Source: DASXYG01 sp036502625 (GTDB taxonomy: Bacteria; Actinomycetota; Actinomycetes; Streptosporangiales; Streptosporangiaceae). Taken from it: a stretch of 20,073 bases of DNA. The stretch is taken from contig DASXYG010000103.1 in assembly GCA_036502625.1 (NCBI GenBank), positions 1-20,073 on the forward strand. The letters run 5' to 3'. Below the pieces are notes generated by a model. It was not told the DNA's origin. It saw nothing but the letters and a program-made list of their open reading frames with translations, and did not search any database. Both the position numbers and the translations under genes were made by a program. This document shows positions 8,420-16,037 of this stretch, in pieces (within the stretch, counting starts at the first letter, position 1; each line of letters begins with the position of its first letter).

Positions 8420-9291
8420 GTGGTGCCTTCCGCGTGTAGGGCCGCGGCGACGGCGTCCCGGTCGTCCTGCGTCTTCGCGAGCGAGCTGAGCGTCTGGAGC
8501 ACGTTCGGCGCGGCCAGGTCGGCCGCGCCCAGGACGGACAGCGCCGCGACCCAGTCGATGGTCTCCGCCATGCCGGGCGGTTTGTCCAGGTCGAGCCCGC
8601 GCACGCGGCCGACGAAGTCGGTAGCCGACCGGATGAGCGGCTCGGCCGCCGCGGGCACCGACCGCCGCAGGATCTCCGCGGCCCGCGCCGGCTCCGGGAA
8701 GTCGATCCAGTGGTACAGGCAGCGGCGGCGCAGCGCGTCGTGCAGCTCGCGGTTGCGGTTGGACGTCAGGATCACGACCGGCCGCCGCCGCGCGGTGATC
8801 GTCCCGAGCTCCGGGATCGTGATCGCGGACTCGCCGAGGAACTCGAACAGCAGCGCCTCGAACTCGTCGTCCGCCCGGTCGATCTCGTCGATGAGCAGCA
8901 CCGGCGGCGCGTCGCCGGTGTGCCGTACGGCCTGCAGGATGGGCCGCTCCTGGAGGAACTCGGCGGTGAACAGGTCGGCGTCGGTCAGCTTCTCCTGGCG
9001 CGACTCGGCGAGCCGGATCGCGAGGAGCTGCCGCTGGTAGTTCCACTCGTACAGCGACTCGCTCGCCGTCAGCCCCTCGTAGCACTGCAGCCGGATGAGC
9101 TTGGTGTGCAGGACGTCGGCGAGCGCCTTCGCCGCGGACGTCTTCCCGACGCCCGGCTCGCCCTCGAGCAGCAGCGGCTGCCCGAGGGTCAGCGCGAAGA
9201 ACAGCGCGGCCGCGGTGCCCTCGTCGACCAGGTAGTCGATCGTGTCGAGCCGCCGCCGTACGTCGTCGGCGCCGCCGAACCCCTCGATCAT
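8416..9291 (-). CDS. coxD: CoxD-like MoxR-family AAA+ ATPase (CO dehydrogenase maturation)
   Basis: 291 residues. The AAA+ core shows Walker A GEPGVGKT at 44-51, Walker B VLLIDEID at 131-138, the sensor-1 segment ILTSNRNRELHDALRRRC (174-191, with the arginine-finger region), and a lid domain after residue 200. Length and motif order fit MoxR/CoxD proteins, which act as ATP-driven chaperones with VWA partners; here the partner is the coxE product. CoxD of Oligotropha is needed to insert sulfur and copper at the Mo site. The ATG at 9291 is chosen because it overlaps the stop of the upstream gene as ATGA; a GTG one codon upstream also exists. Its own stop overlaps the coxG start in the same way. 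Confidence 0.93.
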   Translation of the reverse strand: MIEGFGGADDVRRRLDTIDYLVDEGTAAALFFALTLGQPLLLEGEPGVGKTSAAKALADVLHTKLIRLQCYEGLTASESLYEWNYQRQLLAIRLAESRQEKLTDADLFTAEFLQERPILQAVRHTGDAPPVLLIDEIDRADDEFEALLFEFLGESAITIPELGTITARRRPVVILTSNRNRELHDALRRRCLYHWIDFPEPARAAEILRRSVPAAAEPLIRSATDFVGRVRGLDLDKPPGMAETIDWVAALSVLGAADLAAPNVLQTLSSLAKTQDDRDAVAAALHAEGTT

Positions 9292-10199
9292 GACGCCGTC
9301 CCGCCGTGGCCGACTCGGAGATAGTGCTCGCGGCAGCCGGAACCGCAGAACCAGACGTCCGCGCCGTCGACCACGGCGTGCGGCGTGGCGGCCGTGACGA
9401 TCACCGTCATGCCGCACACGGGGTCGGTCGCCTGTACGGCCTCCGGCTCCGCCGCGGCGGCCCGGCCCGGTTCGGCGGGCCGGAGGCCGCGGTCGCGGAT
9501 CTCCGCGATGATCTCCGCGAGGATCGAGACGGCGATCTCCGGCGCCGTACGCGCGCCGATGTCCAGCCCCGCCGGGGCGTGCACCCGCTCCCGCTCGGCC
9601 GCGCCGAGGCCCATGTCCGCCAGGATCGCCGCGGCCCGGCGGCGGCTGGCCACCACCGCGACGTACCCGACGCCGTTGTCAAGCGCGGCGCGGATCGACC
9701 CGGTCTCGTCGCGGCCGTGGCCGGCGATGACGACCGCGGTCGCGCCGCGCGGCCCGTCCGGGTCCTCGCCCCGGCGCACCGTGAAGTCCAGCGCGCCGGC
9801 GAACCCGGCCAGCGACTCCGCGATCGGCGAGTCGCCCACGAGCCAGACCGCGGGCGGCGGGAGCAGCGGCTCCAGGAAGATCTCCAACGCGCCTCCCGAC
9901 AGGCAGGGGTTCACCACCACACGCGCGCCCGGCGAGTCGGGGAACGGCTCGCCGCCCTCGGGCAGCACGCGGAGCAGCACGCTCTGCCGGTCGCGCAGCG
10001 CGCCGAGCGCGGCGGTACGGACCGAGCTCTCGGCGCACTGCCCGCCGACGAACCCCTCGATCGACCCGTCGGAGAGCACGATCGCGTCGTCGCCGGCGCG
10101 TACGGACGTCGGGATCTGCGCCCGTACGACGACGGCGTGCACGAACGGGACCCGGCCCGCGGCCAGCTCCTGGATCCGCGCGGAGATTCTGCTGCCCAT
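9288..10199 (-). CDS. XdhC/CoxI-family molybdenum-cofactor maturation protein fused to a C-terminal YHS-like metal domain
   Basis: 303 residues with three modules. An N-terminal XdhC/CoxI domain carries GSIEGFVGGQCAESSV (45-60; Cys55) and NPCLSGGALEIFLEPL (97-112). A Rossmann-like XdhC C-terminal domain (about 116-235) begins at AVWLVGDSPIAESLAGF and has AVVIAGHGRDETG. The last 45 residues are a YHS-like module: DPVCGMTV (259-266), then WFCGSGCREHYL with Cys285 and Cys289. XdhC proteins bind molybdopterin cofactor and promote its sulfuration before insertion into xanthine-dehydrogenase-family enzymes; here the client should be CoxL. The YHS-like cysteines could bind a metal. The ATG at 10199 follows GAGGGAG, 13 bases after the coxL stop, and the end overlaps coxD as ATGA. 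Confidence 0.9.
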   Translation of the reverse strand: MGSRISARIQELAAGRVPFVHAVVVRAQIPTSVRAGDDAIVLSDGSIEGFVGGQCAESSVRTAALGALRDRQSVLLRVLPEGGEPFPDSPGARVVVNPCLSGGALEIFLEPLLPPPAVWLVGDSPIAESLAGFAGALDFTVRRGEDPDGPRGATAVVIAGHGRDETGSIRAALDNGVGYVAVVASRRRAAAILADMGLGAAERERVHAPAGLDIGARTAPEIAVSILAEIIAEIRDRGLRPAEPGRAAAAEPEAVQATDPVCGMTVIVTAATPHAVVDGADVWFCGSGCREHYLRVGHGGTAS

Positions 10200-10212
10200 C
10201 GCTCCCTCGCGT

Positions 10213-12606
10213 TCAGATCGGCGGCTGCGGGTTGCCGTTCATCGCGTCCCAGACGCGTGACGGCGTGAGCGGCATGTCGGCGTGGTGCACCCCGAACGGC
10301 GCGAGCGCGTCGATGACCGCGTTGACGATCGCCGGCGGCGACCCGACGGTGGCCGACTCGCCGACGCCCTTCGCCCCGATCGGGTGGTGCGGCGACGGGG
10401 TGACCGTGAAGCCGGTCTCCCAGTCGGGCACCTCCAGGGCGGTCGGGATCAGGTAGTCCATCAGCGAGCCGCTCAGGCAGTTGCCGTCCTCGTCGAAGGC
10501 GATCATCTCCATCAGCGCCATGCCCACGCCGTCGGTGAGCCCGCCGTGCACCTGGCCCTCGATGATCATCGGGTTGATCCGCGTGCCGCAGTCGTCCACG
10601 GCGATGAACCGCCGTACGGTGACCGCCGCCGTGCCCGGGTCGATGTCGACCACGCAGATGTACGCGCCGTGCGGATAGGTCAGGTTCTCCGGGTTGTAGC
10701 AGATCTGCGCCTCGAGCCCGCCCTCGATGCCCTCGGGCAGGTCGCCCGCCCCGTGCGCGCGCATCGCGATGTCCTGGATCGTGACGGACTTCGACGGGTC
10801 GCCGGCGACCTGGAACGCCCCCTTCGTCCACTCCAGGTCGGCCACGGACACCTCGAGCATCCCCGAGGCGATGATCCGCGCCTTGTCGCGCACCTTGCGC
10901 GCCACCAGCGCCGCGGCCGCGCCGGAGACCGGGGTCGACCGGCTCCCGTACGTCCCGAGCCCGAACGGCGTCTGGTCGGTGTCGCCGTGCACGACCTCGA
11001 TGTCGGCGGGCGGAATGCCGATCTCCTCGCCGACGATCTGCGCGAACGTCGTCTCGTGCCCCTGCCCCTGGGTCTGCACCGACAGCCGTACGACGGCCTT
11101 GCCGGTCGGGTGCACCCGCAGCTCGCAGCCGTCGGCCATGCCCAGGCCCAGGATGTCCATGTCCTTGCGCGGCCCGGCGCCGACGGCCTCGGTGAAGAAC
11201 GAGACGCCGATGCCCATGATCTCGCCGCGCGCCCGTTTGTCCGCCTGCTCCCGGCGCAGCTCCTCGTACCCGGCGATCTCCATGGCCTTCCGCATGGTCG
11301 GCTCGTAGTCGCCGGAGTCGTACACCCAGCCGGTCTTGGTCTGGTACGGGAACTGGTCGGGCTGGATGAAGTTCTTGATCCGCAGCTCGACGGGGTCCAT
11401 GCCGAGCTCGTCGGCCAGCCGGCTCACCATGCGCTCGACCAGGTAGACGGCCTCGGTGATGCGGAACGAGCAGGCGTACGCGACGCCGCCCGGCGCCTTG
11501 TTCGTGAAGACCGACGTCATCTTGCAGTACGCGGCCTCCAGGTCGTAGCTCCCGGTGAACACGCCGAAGAACCCGGCCGGGTACTTCACCGGCGCCGCGA
11601 CCCCGTTGAACGCCCCGTGGTCGGCCAGCACGTTCGTGCGCAGCGCGCGGATCCGCCCGTCCCGCGTGGCCGCGATCTCGCCGCGCATGACGTAGTCGCG
11701 GGCGAACCCGGTGCTGCTCAGGTTCTCCGAGCGGTCCTCCGTCCACTTCACCGGCTTCCCGGTGACCAGCGACGCCACGATCGAGCAGACGTAGCCGGGG
11801 TAGATCGGCACCTTGCCGCCGAAGCCGCCGCCGATGTCGCCGGCCACGACCCGGATCTTGTGCTCCGGCAGCCCGGCGACCAGCGCGTACAGCGTGCGGT
11901 GCGCGTGCGGCGCCTGCGTCGTGGACCACAGCGTCAGCTTGCCGTCGACGCGGTCGTAGTCGGCGACGCAGCCGCACGTCTCCATCGGCGCCGGGTGGAC
12001 GCGCGGGTAGACGATGTCCTGGCTGACCACGACCTCCGCGTCGTCGAACACCGCGGCGGTCGCGGCCTCGTCGCCGGTCTCCCAGTCGAAGCAGTGGTTG
12101 TCGGTCTTGCCGTCGATCTCGTCCCGGACGATCGGGGCGTCCGGCGCGAGCGCCTTCCGCACGTCCACGACCGGGTCGAGGATCTCGTAGTCGACGTCGA
12201 TCAGTTCCAGCGCGTCGCGGGCCACGTAGCGGTCGTCGGCGACGACGAACGCGACCTCCTGGCCCTGGAACCGCACCTTGTCGGTGGCCAGCACCGCCTG
12301 CACGTCGTTGGATAGCGTCGGCATCCACGCCAGGCCCTGCTCGGCCAGCGCCGCGCCGGTCACGACGGCCTTGACGTGCGGCAGCGCCTCGGCCGCGCTG
12401 GTGTCGATGGACAGGATCCGGGCGTGCGCCATCGGGGCGCGCAGGATCGCCAGGTGCAGCATCCCCGGGAGCTGGAGGTCGTCGACGTACCGGCCCATGC
12501 CCCGTACGAAGCGCGGGTCCTCCTTGCGCAGCATCCGGCCGTGGCCGAGCGGCTTCTGGTCGTTGTCCTCGAACCGCCCGGCGGGGCGGTCCTCGATCGT
12601 GGTCAC
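10213..12606 (-). CDS. coxL: Form I aerobic carbon monoxide dehydrogenase, large (Mo-Cu) subunit CoxL
   Basis: 797 residues, full length for CoxL. It oxidises CO with water to CO2 at a Mo-Cu centre, passing electrons through CoxS to CoxM. The active-site loop is VAYACSFRITEA: AYACSFR at 376-382 with Cys379 as copper ligand. This matches the AYxCSFR signature of form I enzymes, not the AYxGAGR of form II. Molybdopterin-cytosine-dinucleotide contacts are visible as GGGFGGK (259-265) and QGQGHET (513-519). The catalytic glutamate is Glu750 in AKGVGESATVG. The GTG at 12606 is chosen because it overlaps the coxS stop as GTGA and yields the expected N-terminus TTIEDRPAG...LGHGRMLRKEDPRFVRG; the frame stays open far upstream by chance. 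Confidence 0.97.
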   Translation of the reverse strand: MTTIEDRPAGRFEDNDQKPLGHGRMLRKEDPRFVRGMGRYVDDLQLPGMLHLAILRAPMAHARILSIDTSAAEALPHVKAVVTGAALAEQGLAWMPTLSNDVQAVLATDKVRFQGQEVAFVVADDRYVARDALELIDVDYEILDPVVDVRKALAPDAPIVRDEIDGKTDNHCFDWETGDEAATAAVFDDAEVVVSQDIVYPRVHPAPMETCGCVADYDRVDGKLTLWSTTQAPHAHRTLYALVAGLPEHKIRVVAGDIGGGFGGKVPIYPGYVCSIVASLVTGKPVKWTEDRSENLSSTGFARDYVMRGEIAATRDGRIRALRTNVLADHGAFNGVAAPVKYPAGFFGVFTGSYDLEAAYCKMTSVFTNKAPGGVAYACSFRITEAVYLVERMVSRLADELGMDPVELRIKNFIQPDQFPYQTKTGWVYDSGDYEPTMRKAMEIAGYEELRREQADKRARGEIMGIGVSFFTEAVGAGPRKDMDILGLGMADGCELRVHPTGKAVVRLSVQTQGQGHETTFAQIVGEEIGIPPADIEVVHGDTDQTPFGLGTYGSRSTPVSGAAAALVARKVRDKARIIASGMLEVSVADLEWTKGAFQVAGDPSKSVTIQDIAMRAHGAGDLPEGIEGGLEAQICYNPENLTYPHGAYICVVDIDPGTAAVTVRRFIAVDDCGTRINPMIIEGQVHGGLTDGVGMALMEMIAFDEDGNCLSGSLMDYLIPTALEVPDWETGFTVTPSPHHPIGAKGVGESATVGSPPAIVNAVIDALAPFGVHHADMPLTPSRVWDAMNGNPQPPI

Positions 12607-13121
12607 GATGGGCTCCCACTTCCGACGGTCTCCTGGACGTCCTCCGCGGTATCCGCGGCCTCCGCCTCGTGTGCGGCGGCCCACTGGATGGAGCGGACGA
12701 TCGTCGCGTAACCCGTGCACCGGCAGATCTGGCCGGAGATGGCGTGGCGGATCTCGTCCGCGGACGGGTCGGGGTTGCGGTCGAGCAGCGCGCGGCCGGT
12801 CATCATCATCCCGGGCGTGCAGAAGCCGCACTGGAGGCCGTGGCACTCGATGAACCCCTGCTGGACCGGGTCGAGCGTCCCGTCGCGTTCGAGGTCCTCG
12901 ACCGTACGGACCTCGTGGCCGCCCGCCGACGCGGCCAGCACCGTGCACGACTTCACCGGCTCGCCGTCCAGCCACACCACGCACGTGCCGCAGTTCGACG
13001 TGTCGCATCCCCAGTGCGTACCGGTCATGCCGAGGTGATCGCGGATGAAGTGGACGAGCAGCAGGCGGCCCTCGATCTCCCGGCTGATCTGCTCGCCGTT
13101 GACGGTCATCGTCACCTGCAT
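12603..13121 (-). CDS. coxS: Carbon monoxide dehydrogenase small subunit CoxS (two [2Fe-2S] clusters)
   Basis: 172 residues. The N-terminal plant-ferredoxin-type cluster is bound by Cys39, Cys44, Cys47 and Cys59 (CDTSNCGTC ... SC). The C-terminal four-helix cluster is bound by Cys98, Cys101, Cys133 and Cys135 (QCGFC and ICRCTGY). All eight ligands are present, so the electron path from the Mo-Cu site to FAD should work. Length is close to that of known CoxS, with a short acidic tail after residue 150. The ATG at 13121 is preceded by GGGAGGG and sits one base after the coxM stop (TGACATG). The stop overlaps the coxL GTG start. Confidence 0.97.
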   Translation of the reverse strand: MQVTMTVNGEQISREIEGRLLLVHFIRDHLGMTGTHWGCDTSNCGTCVVWLDGEPVKSCTVLAASAGGHEVRTVEDLERDGTLDPVQQGFIECHGLQCGFCTPGMMMTGRALLDRNPDPSADEIRHAISGQICRCTGYATIVRSIQWAAAHEAEAADTAEDVQETVGSGSPS

Positions 13122-13122
13122 G

Positions 13123-13998
13123 TCAGGCCCTCCCGTTGATCCGGTCGACCGCGCGGCGGAGCGTGCGCCGGGTGAGCTCCTTCGCGAGGTGCCGCTTGTA
13201 CGCGACGCTTCCGCGCAGGTCCGCGGCGGGACTGCAGTTCTCCGCGGCCAGGTCGCCGGCCTGGCCGTACAGCTCCTCGGCGGGCGCGCGGCCGCGCAGC
13301 GCCTCCGAGATCGCCGGGATGCCGGTGGTGTTCGGGCCGACCGCGGCGAGGCCCACGCGGGCGTCGGCGATCACGCCGCCGTCCAGCCAGATGGCCGCGC
13401 CGGCCGAGACCACCGCCCAGTCGCCCGCGCGCCGCTCGACCTTCTCGTACGCGCTCGACCCGTTCGGCCGGACTGGGAAGCGCACCTCGATGAGGATCTC
13501 GCCGTCGCCGACCGCCGTCTCGTACGGGCCGCGGTGGAACTCGCTCATCGTCACGACACGCTCGCCGGACGGCCCGCGGATGACGCAGCTCGCGTCGAGC
13601 GTCGCGCACACGGCCGACAGGTCCTCCGACGGGTCCGCCTGGCACAGCGACCCGCCCAGCGTGCCGCGGTTGCGCACGGGGGGATCGGCGATCACGCTCT
13701 CGGCGTCGCGGAAGATCGGGAACACCGCGGCGAGCTCGTCGGATTCGAGCAGCTCGCGGTGGCGCGTCAGCGCTCCGATGCGAACCTCGTCCGCGCCGGC
13801 CCGGATGTACCCGAGCTCGTCGTGGAGGTCGCCGATGTCGATCAGGTACTCCGGCGTAGCCAGCCGCAGCTTCATCATCGGCAGCAGACTGTGCCCCCCG
13901 GCGAGCAGCCGCGCGGAGTCCCCCAGCCGTTCCAGGAGCCCGATCGCATGGTCGACGCTGGTGGCACGCTCATACTCCAACGGTGCGGGAACCTGCAT
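13123..13998 (-). CDS. coxM: Carbon monoxide dehydrogenase medium (FAD-binding) subunit CoxM
   Basis: 291 residues, usual length. It belongs to the vanillyl-alcohol-oxidase-type FAD fold. The two flavin-binding motifs of CO dehydrogenase flavoproteins are seen as AGGHS at 33-37 and TLGGS at 113-117. The CoxM C-terminal domain begins after about residue 175. It accepts electrons from CoxS and hands them to the quinone pool. It is the first gene of the operon, giving the M-S-L order typical of form I clusters. The ATG at 13998 has GAGGTGG about eight bases upstream. The 114-base gap upstream (13999-14112) holds the likely operon promoter and an inverted repeat. Confidence 0.96.
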   Translation of the reverse strand: MQVPAPLEYERATSVDHAIGLLERLGDSARLLAGGHSLLPMMKLRLATPEYLIDIGDLHDELGYIRAGADEVRIGALTRHRELLESDELAAVFPIFRDAESVIADPPVRNRGTLGGSLCQADPSEDLSAVCATLDASCVIRGPSGERVVTMSEFHRGPYETAVGDGEILIEVRFPVRPNGSSAYEKVERRAGDWAVVSAGAAIWLDGGVIADARVGLAAVGPNTTGIPAISEALRGRAPAEELYGQAGDLAAENCSPAADLRGSVAYKRHLAKELTRRTLRRAVDRINGRA

Positions 13999-14054
13999 CC
14001 AACACCACCTCTACCTGTTGAGTTGTGGCACAGTGCAGTCCCCCGGCCGCCGTA

Positions 14055-14083
14055 CGTCAACGGTCTCCTAAGCAAACGCTTAG
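14055..14083 (-). promoter_or_regulatory. Candidate control region of the cox operon: inverted repeat plus -35-like box
   Basis: A perfect 6-bp inverted repeat with a 4-base spacer, CTAAGC-AAAC-GCTTAG, lies at 14068-14083, 70-85 bases upstream of coxM. On the coxM strand a TTGACG (-35-like) follows at 14055-14060. The best -10 at 17 bases spacing is only TGCACT (14032-14037), which is weak and would suit an activator-dependent promoter. A site just upstream of -35 is where LysR activators bind, though the repeat does not have the classic T-N11-A layout and also resembles TetR operators. Confidence 0.5.
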
Positions 14084-14112
14084 CTCACCGCTCCCGCACC
14101 CTCCGTACGGCC

Positions 14113-15390
14113 TCACATGCGGCTGAACGCCTCAATGTCCTCCTCGAACTCGCTGACCGCCTGTTCGGTGAGCGTGGGCCGGGTGCTGGAGATCGCGGCG
14201 AGGTAGTCGTCCGTGCTCGCCGGCTTGCCCTCGCGGTGCGCCAGCTCGTGCTCGAAGGCGGCCTGCGCGCCCTTGCGCGCGGCGAACTCGATGTCCGCCG
14301 GGGTGAACATGTCGCTGGCGTCCACGAGCCGGGCCAGCTCCACCGACTCGGCGGCCGGGCCGAGGTAGCGCCGCCAGATCGCGGTACGCGCGGCCGGGTC
14401 GGGCGGGCCGATGGGGATCACGTAGTCGAACCTGCCGGGCCGCAGGAACGCCTGGTCCAGCGACCGTACGGAGTTGGTCGCGCAGATCAGCAGCCGGTGC
14501 TCGTGCTCGCGGAAACCCGGGATCAGCTTGAGCAGCTCGTTGGTCACCCCGTGGCCGGGCCGCGACGTGCGCTGGCTGCGCGCGCCGGCGATCTCCTCGA
14601 CCTCGTCGACGAACAGCAGCACCGCGGCGAGCTCCGCCAGGTCGGTGAACGCCTCGCGCAGCGACGCCGCCAGGTCGCCGTGGGAGTCGGCGGCCAGGCG
14701 CGACGGGAACAGCTCCACGAACGGCCACGCGAGCCGCGACGCCACCGCCTTCGCGAAGCTGGTCTTGCCGGTGCCGGGCGGGCCGAACAGGATGACGCCC
14801 TTCGGCGGCGCCACGCCGTACCGCTCGGCCAGCTCGGGATGGGCGAGCGGCGACACGACGCGCCGCTCGATGATCCGCTTCTCCCGCTCCATCCCGGCGA
14901 CCGTGCCCCACAGCCCCGCCTGCAGCACCCGCCCGCCCACCGCGGCCAGCAGCCCGGCGTCCGCCCCCGTCTGCTCCGGCTTCTCGTAGTACGTCAGGCC
15001 CGCACGGACCTGGAACCCCGAGTTGCGCAGCGCCTCGGCGCCGGTGCCGGAGTCCGGCAGCAGCGCGCTGATCCGCTTGACGCCGTCCGCGCGCAGCCGC
15101 CGCTCCAGCTCCCCGAGCAGCGAGCTCCCGATCCCCTTCTGCCGCCAGTGCGCGCCGAGCGCCACGAGCAGCACCCACGCCCGCTCCCCCTGCGCGTGCG
15201 CCACCGCCATGCCCACGAGCTCGTCCCCGACGACGGCCACGACGGCGGGCTGCCGCGCCCGCGCCGCCGCCATCACCTCCGATACGGGGAACACCGCCGC
15301 CGCGCCGTCATCGCGCCGGCTCTCGTCCCACACCCGAATCGCCTGGTCGAGGTCCTCGTCATGAAAATCGCGCAACCGCCAAGCCGGCAC
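14113..15390 (-). CDS. GNAT acetyltransferase / AAA+ ATPase fusion protein
   Basis: 425 residues in two domains. Residues about 1-137 look like a GNAT N-acetyltransferase: a WRLRDFHDEDLDQAIRVW start, the acetyl-CoA loop RQKGIGSSLL (83-92), and GAEALRNSGF (117-126) near the end of the fold. Residues about 165-425 are an AAA+ module of the FtsH/Cdc48 type: Walker A GPPGTGKT (203-210), Walker B LLFVDEVE (258-265), sensor-1 ATN (304-306) and RPGRFD (317-322). Several GTG codons could start it; the one at 15390 is chosen because GGGAGG lies eight bases upstream, while 15399 and 15396 overlap or crowd that site. No protease domain or membrane segment is present. Function is unknown; acetylation coupled to ATP-driven remodelling is a guess. 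It is upstream of coxM on the same strand but separated by the likely cox promoter. Confidence 0.88.
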   Translation of the reverse strand: MPAWRLRDFHDEDLDQAIRVWDESRRDDGAAAVFPVSEVMAAARARQPAVVAVVGDELVGMAVAHAQGERAWVLLVALGAHWRQKGIGSSLLGELERRLRADGVKRISALLPDSGTGAEALRNSGFQVRAGLTYYEKPEQTGADAGLLAAVGGRVLQAGLWGTVAGMEREKRIIERRVVSPLAHPELAERYGVAPPKGVILFGPPGTGKTSFAKAVASRLAWPFVELFPSRLAADSHGDLAASLREAFTDLAELAAVLLFVDEVEEIAGARSQRTSRPGHGVTNELLKLIPGFREHEHRLLICATNSVRSLDQAFLRPGRFDYVIPIGPPDPAARTAIWRRYLGPAAESVELARLVDASDMFTPADIEFAARKGAQAAFEHELAHREGKPASTDDYLAAISSTRPTLTEQAVSEFEEDIEAFSRM

Positions 15391-15457
15391 GACCACCACC
15401 TCCCGTACGGCGGATTCTCCGCGACGGAACGTCCGTGGTCGACCCCGAGCGGCTACG

Positions 15458-15994
15458 TCAGAGGTGGTTCTCCAGGTCGAGGCGGATGTCGTCCGGGGGG
15501 ACCGGGGGCTCGTAGCGCTTGATGACGGCTCCGTCGCGGCCGATCAGGAACTTGGTGAAGTTCCACTTGACCTCGTCGGTGCCCGCGGCCTCGGGGCGGA
15601 TCTTGGAGATGGCGTCGTAGAAGCCGCCGTACTGCGGGCCGAAGTCGCCGGGGGCCTGGGTGCGCAGGTGGCGGTAGAGCGGGTCGGCCTCGGGGCCGTT
15701 GACCTCGATCTTGGCGAACACCGGGAACGTGACGTCGTACGTGGACGTGCAGAAGTTCTGGATCTCCTCGTCGGTGCCCGGCTCCTGCTCCTTGAACTGG
15801 TTGCACGGGAAGCCGAGGACCTCCAGGCCGCGGCCGCGCACCTCGCGGTACAGCGACTCCAGGCCCTCGTACTGCGGCGTCAGGCCGCACTTGCTGGCGA
15901 CGTTCACGATCAGCAGCAGCTTGCCCGCGTAGTCGCGCAGCGGCACCTGCCCGCCGTCGGCCGTGACCGCGGTGAAGTCGTACGTGCTCGTCAT
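15458..15994 (-). CDS. Glutathione peroxidase family protein (Cys type, probably thioredoxin-dependent)
   Basis: 178 residues, normal length. The peroxidatic Cys36 lies in NVASKCGLTPQY (31-42). The tetrad partners are Gln66 in GFPCNQFKEQEPG and Trp144-Asn145 in VKWNFTKFLIG. Cys82 in QNFCTSTYDVTFPVF is a candidate resolving cysteine, which would make this a two-Cys, thioredoxin-using enzyme rather than a true glutathione-dependent one. It reduces H2O2 and organic hydroperoxides in the cytoplasm. The ATG at 15994 follows GAGAGGAG; an in-frame ATG at 16009 lies upstream of that site and is rejected. It is downstream of the tetR gene on the same strand, with -10-like boxes in the 43-base gap, so it may be read separately. 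Confidence 0.95.
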   Translation of the reverse strand: MTSTYDFTAVTADGGQVPLRDYAGKLLLIVNVASKCGLTPQYEGLESLYREVRGRGLEVLGFPCNQFKEQEPGTDEEIQNFCTSTYDVTFPVFAKIEVNGPEADPLYRHLRTQAPGDFGPQYGGFYDAISKIRPEAAGTDEVKWNFTKFLIGRDGAVIKRYEPPVPPDDIRLDLENHL

Positions 15995-16037
15995 TCGGGC
16001 TCCTCTCAATCGAAACTCTACTCACATGGTAGGGAAT

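Noticed and set aside
10282..12315. A 677-codon open frame on the forward strand opposite coxL
   Set aside because: Antisense shadow of coxL with low-complexity Arg/Val/Ala composition and no recognisable motif.
9911..12619. A 902-codon open frame on the reverse strand overlapping coxL
   Set aside because: It is an Arg/Gly-rich shadow frame with no domain, created by the extreme GC content. The overlapping coxL frame has every expected catalytic motif.
12607..13008. N-terminal extension of the CoxL frame
   Set aside because: The frame is open upstream only by chance; it overlaps coxS, and the GTG at 12606 overlaps the coxS stop and gives the known CoxL N-terminus.
15404..15424. Small inverted repeat GCGGA-TTC-TCCGC upstream of the GNAT/AAA+ gene as a terminator
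   Set aside because: Only five base pairs with a three-base loop; such short repeats are expected by chance at this GC content.
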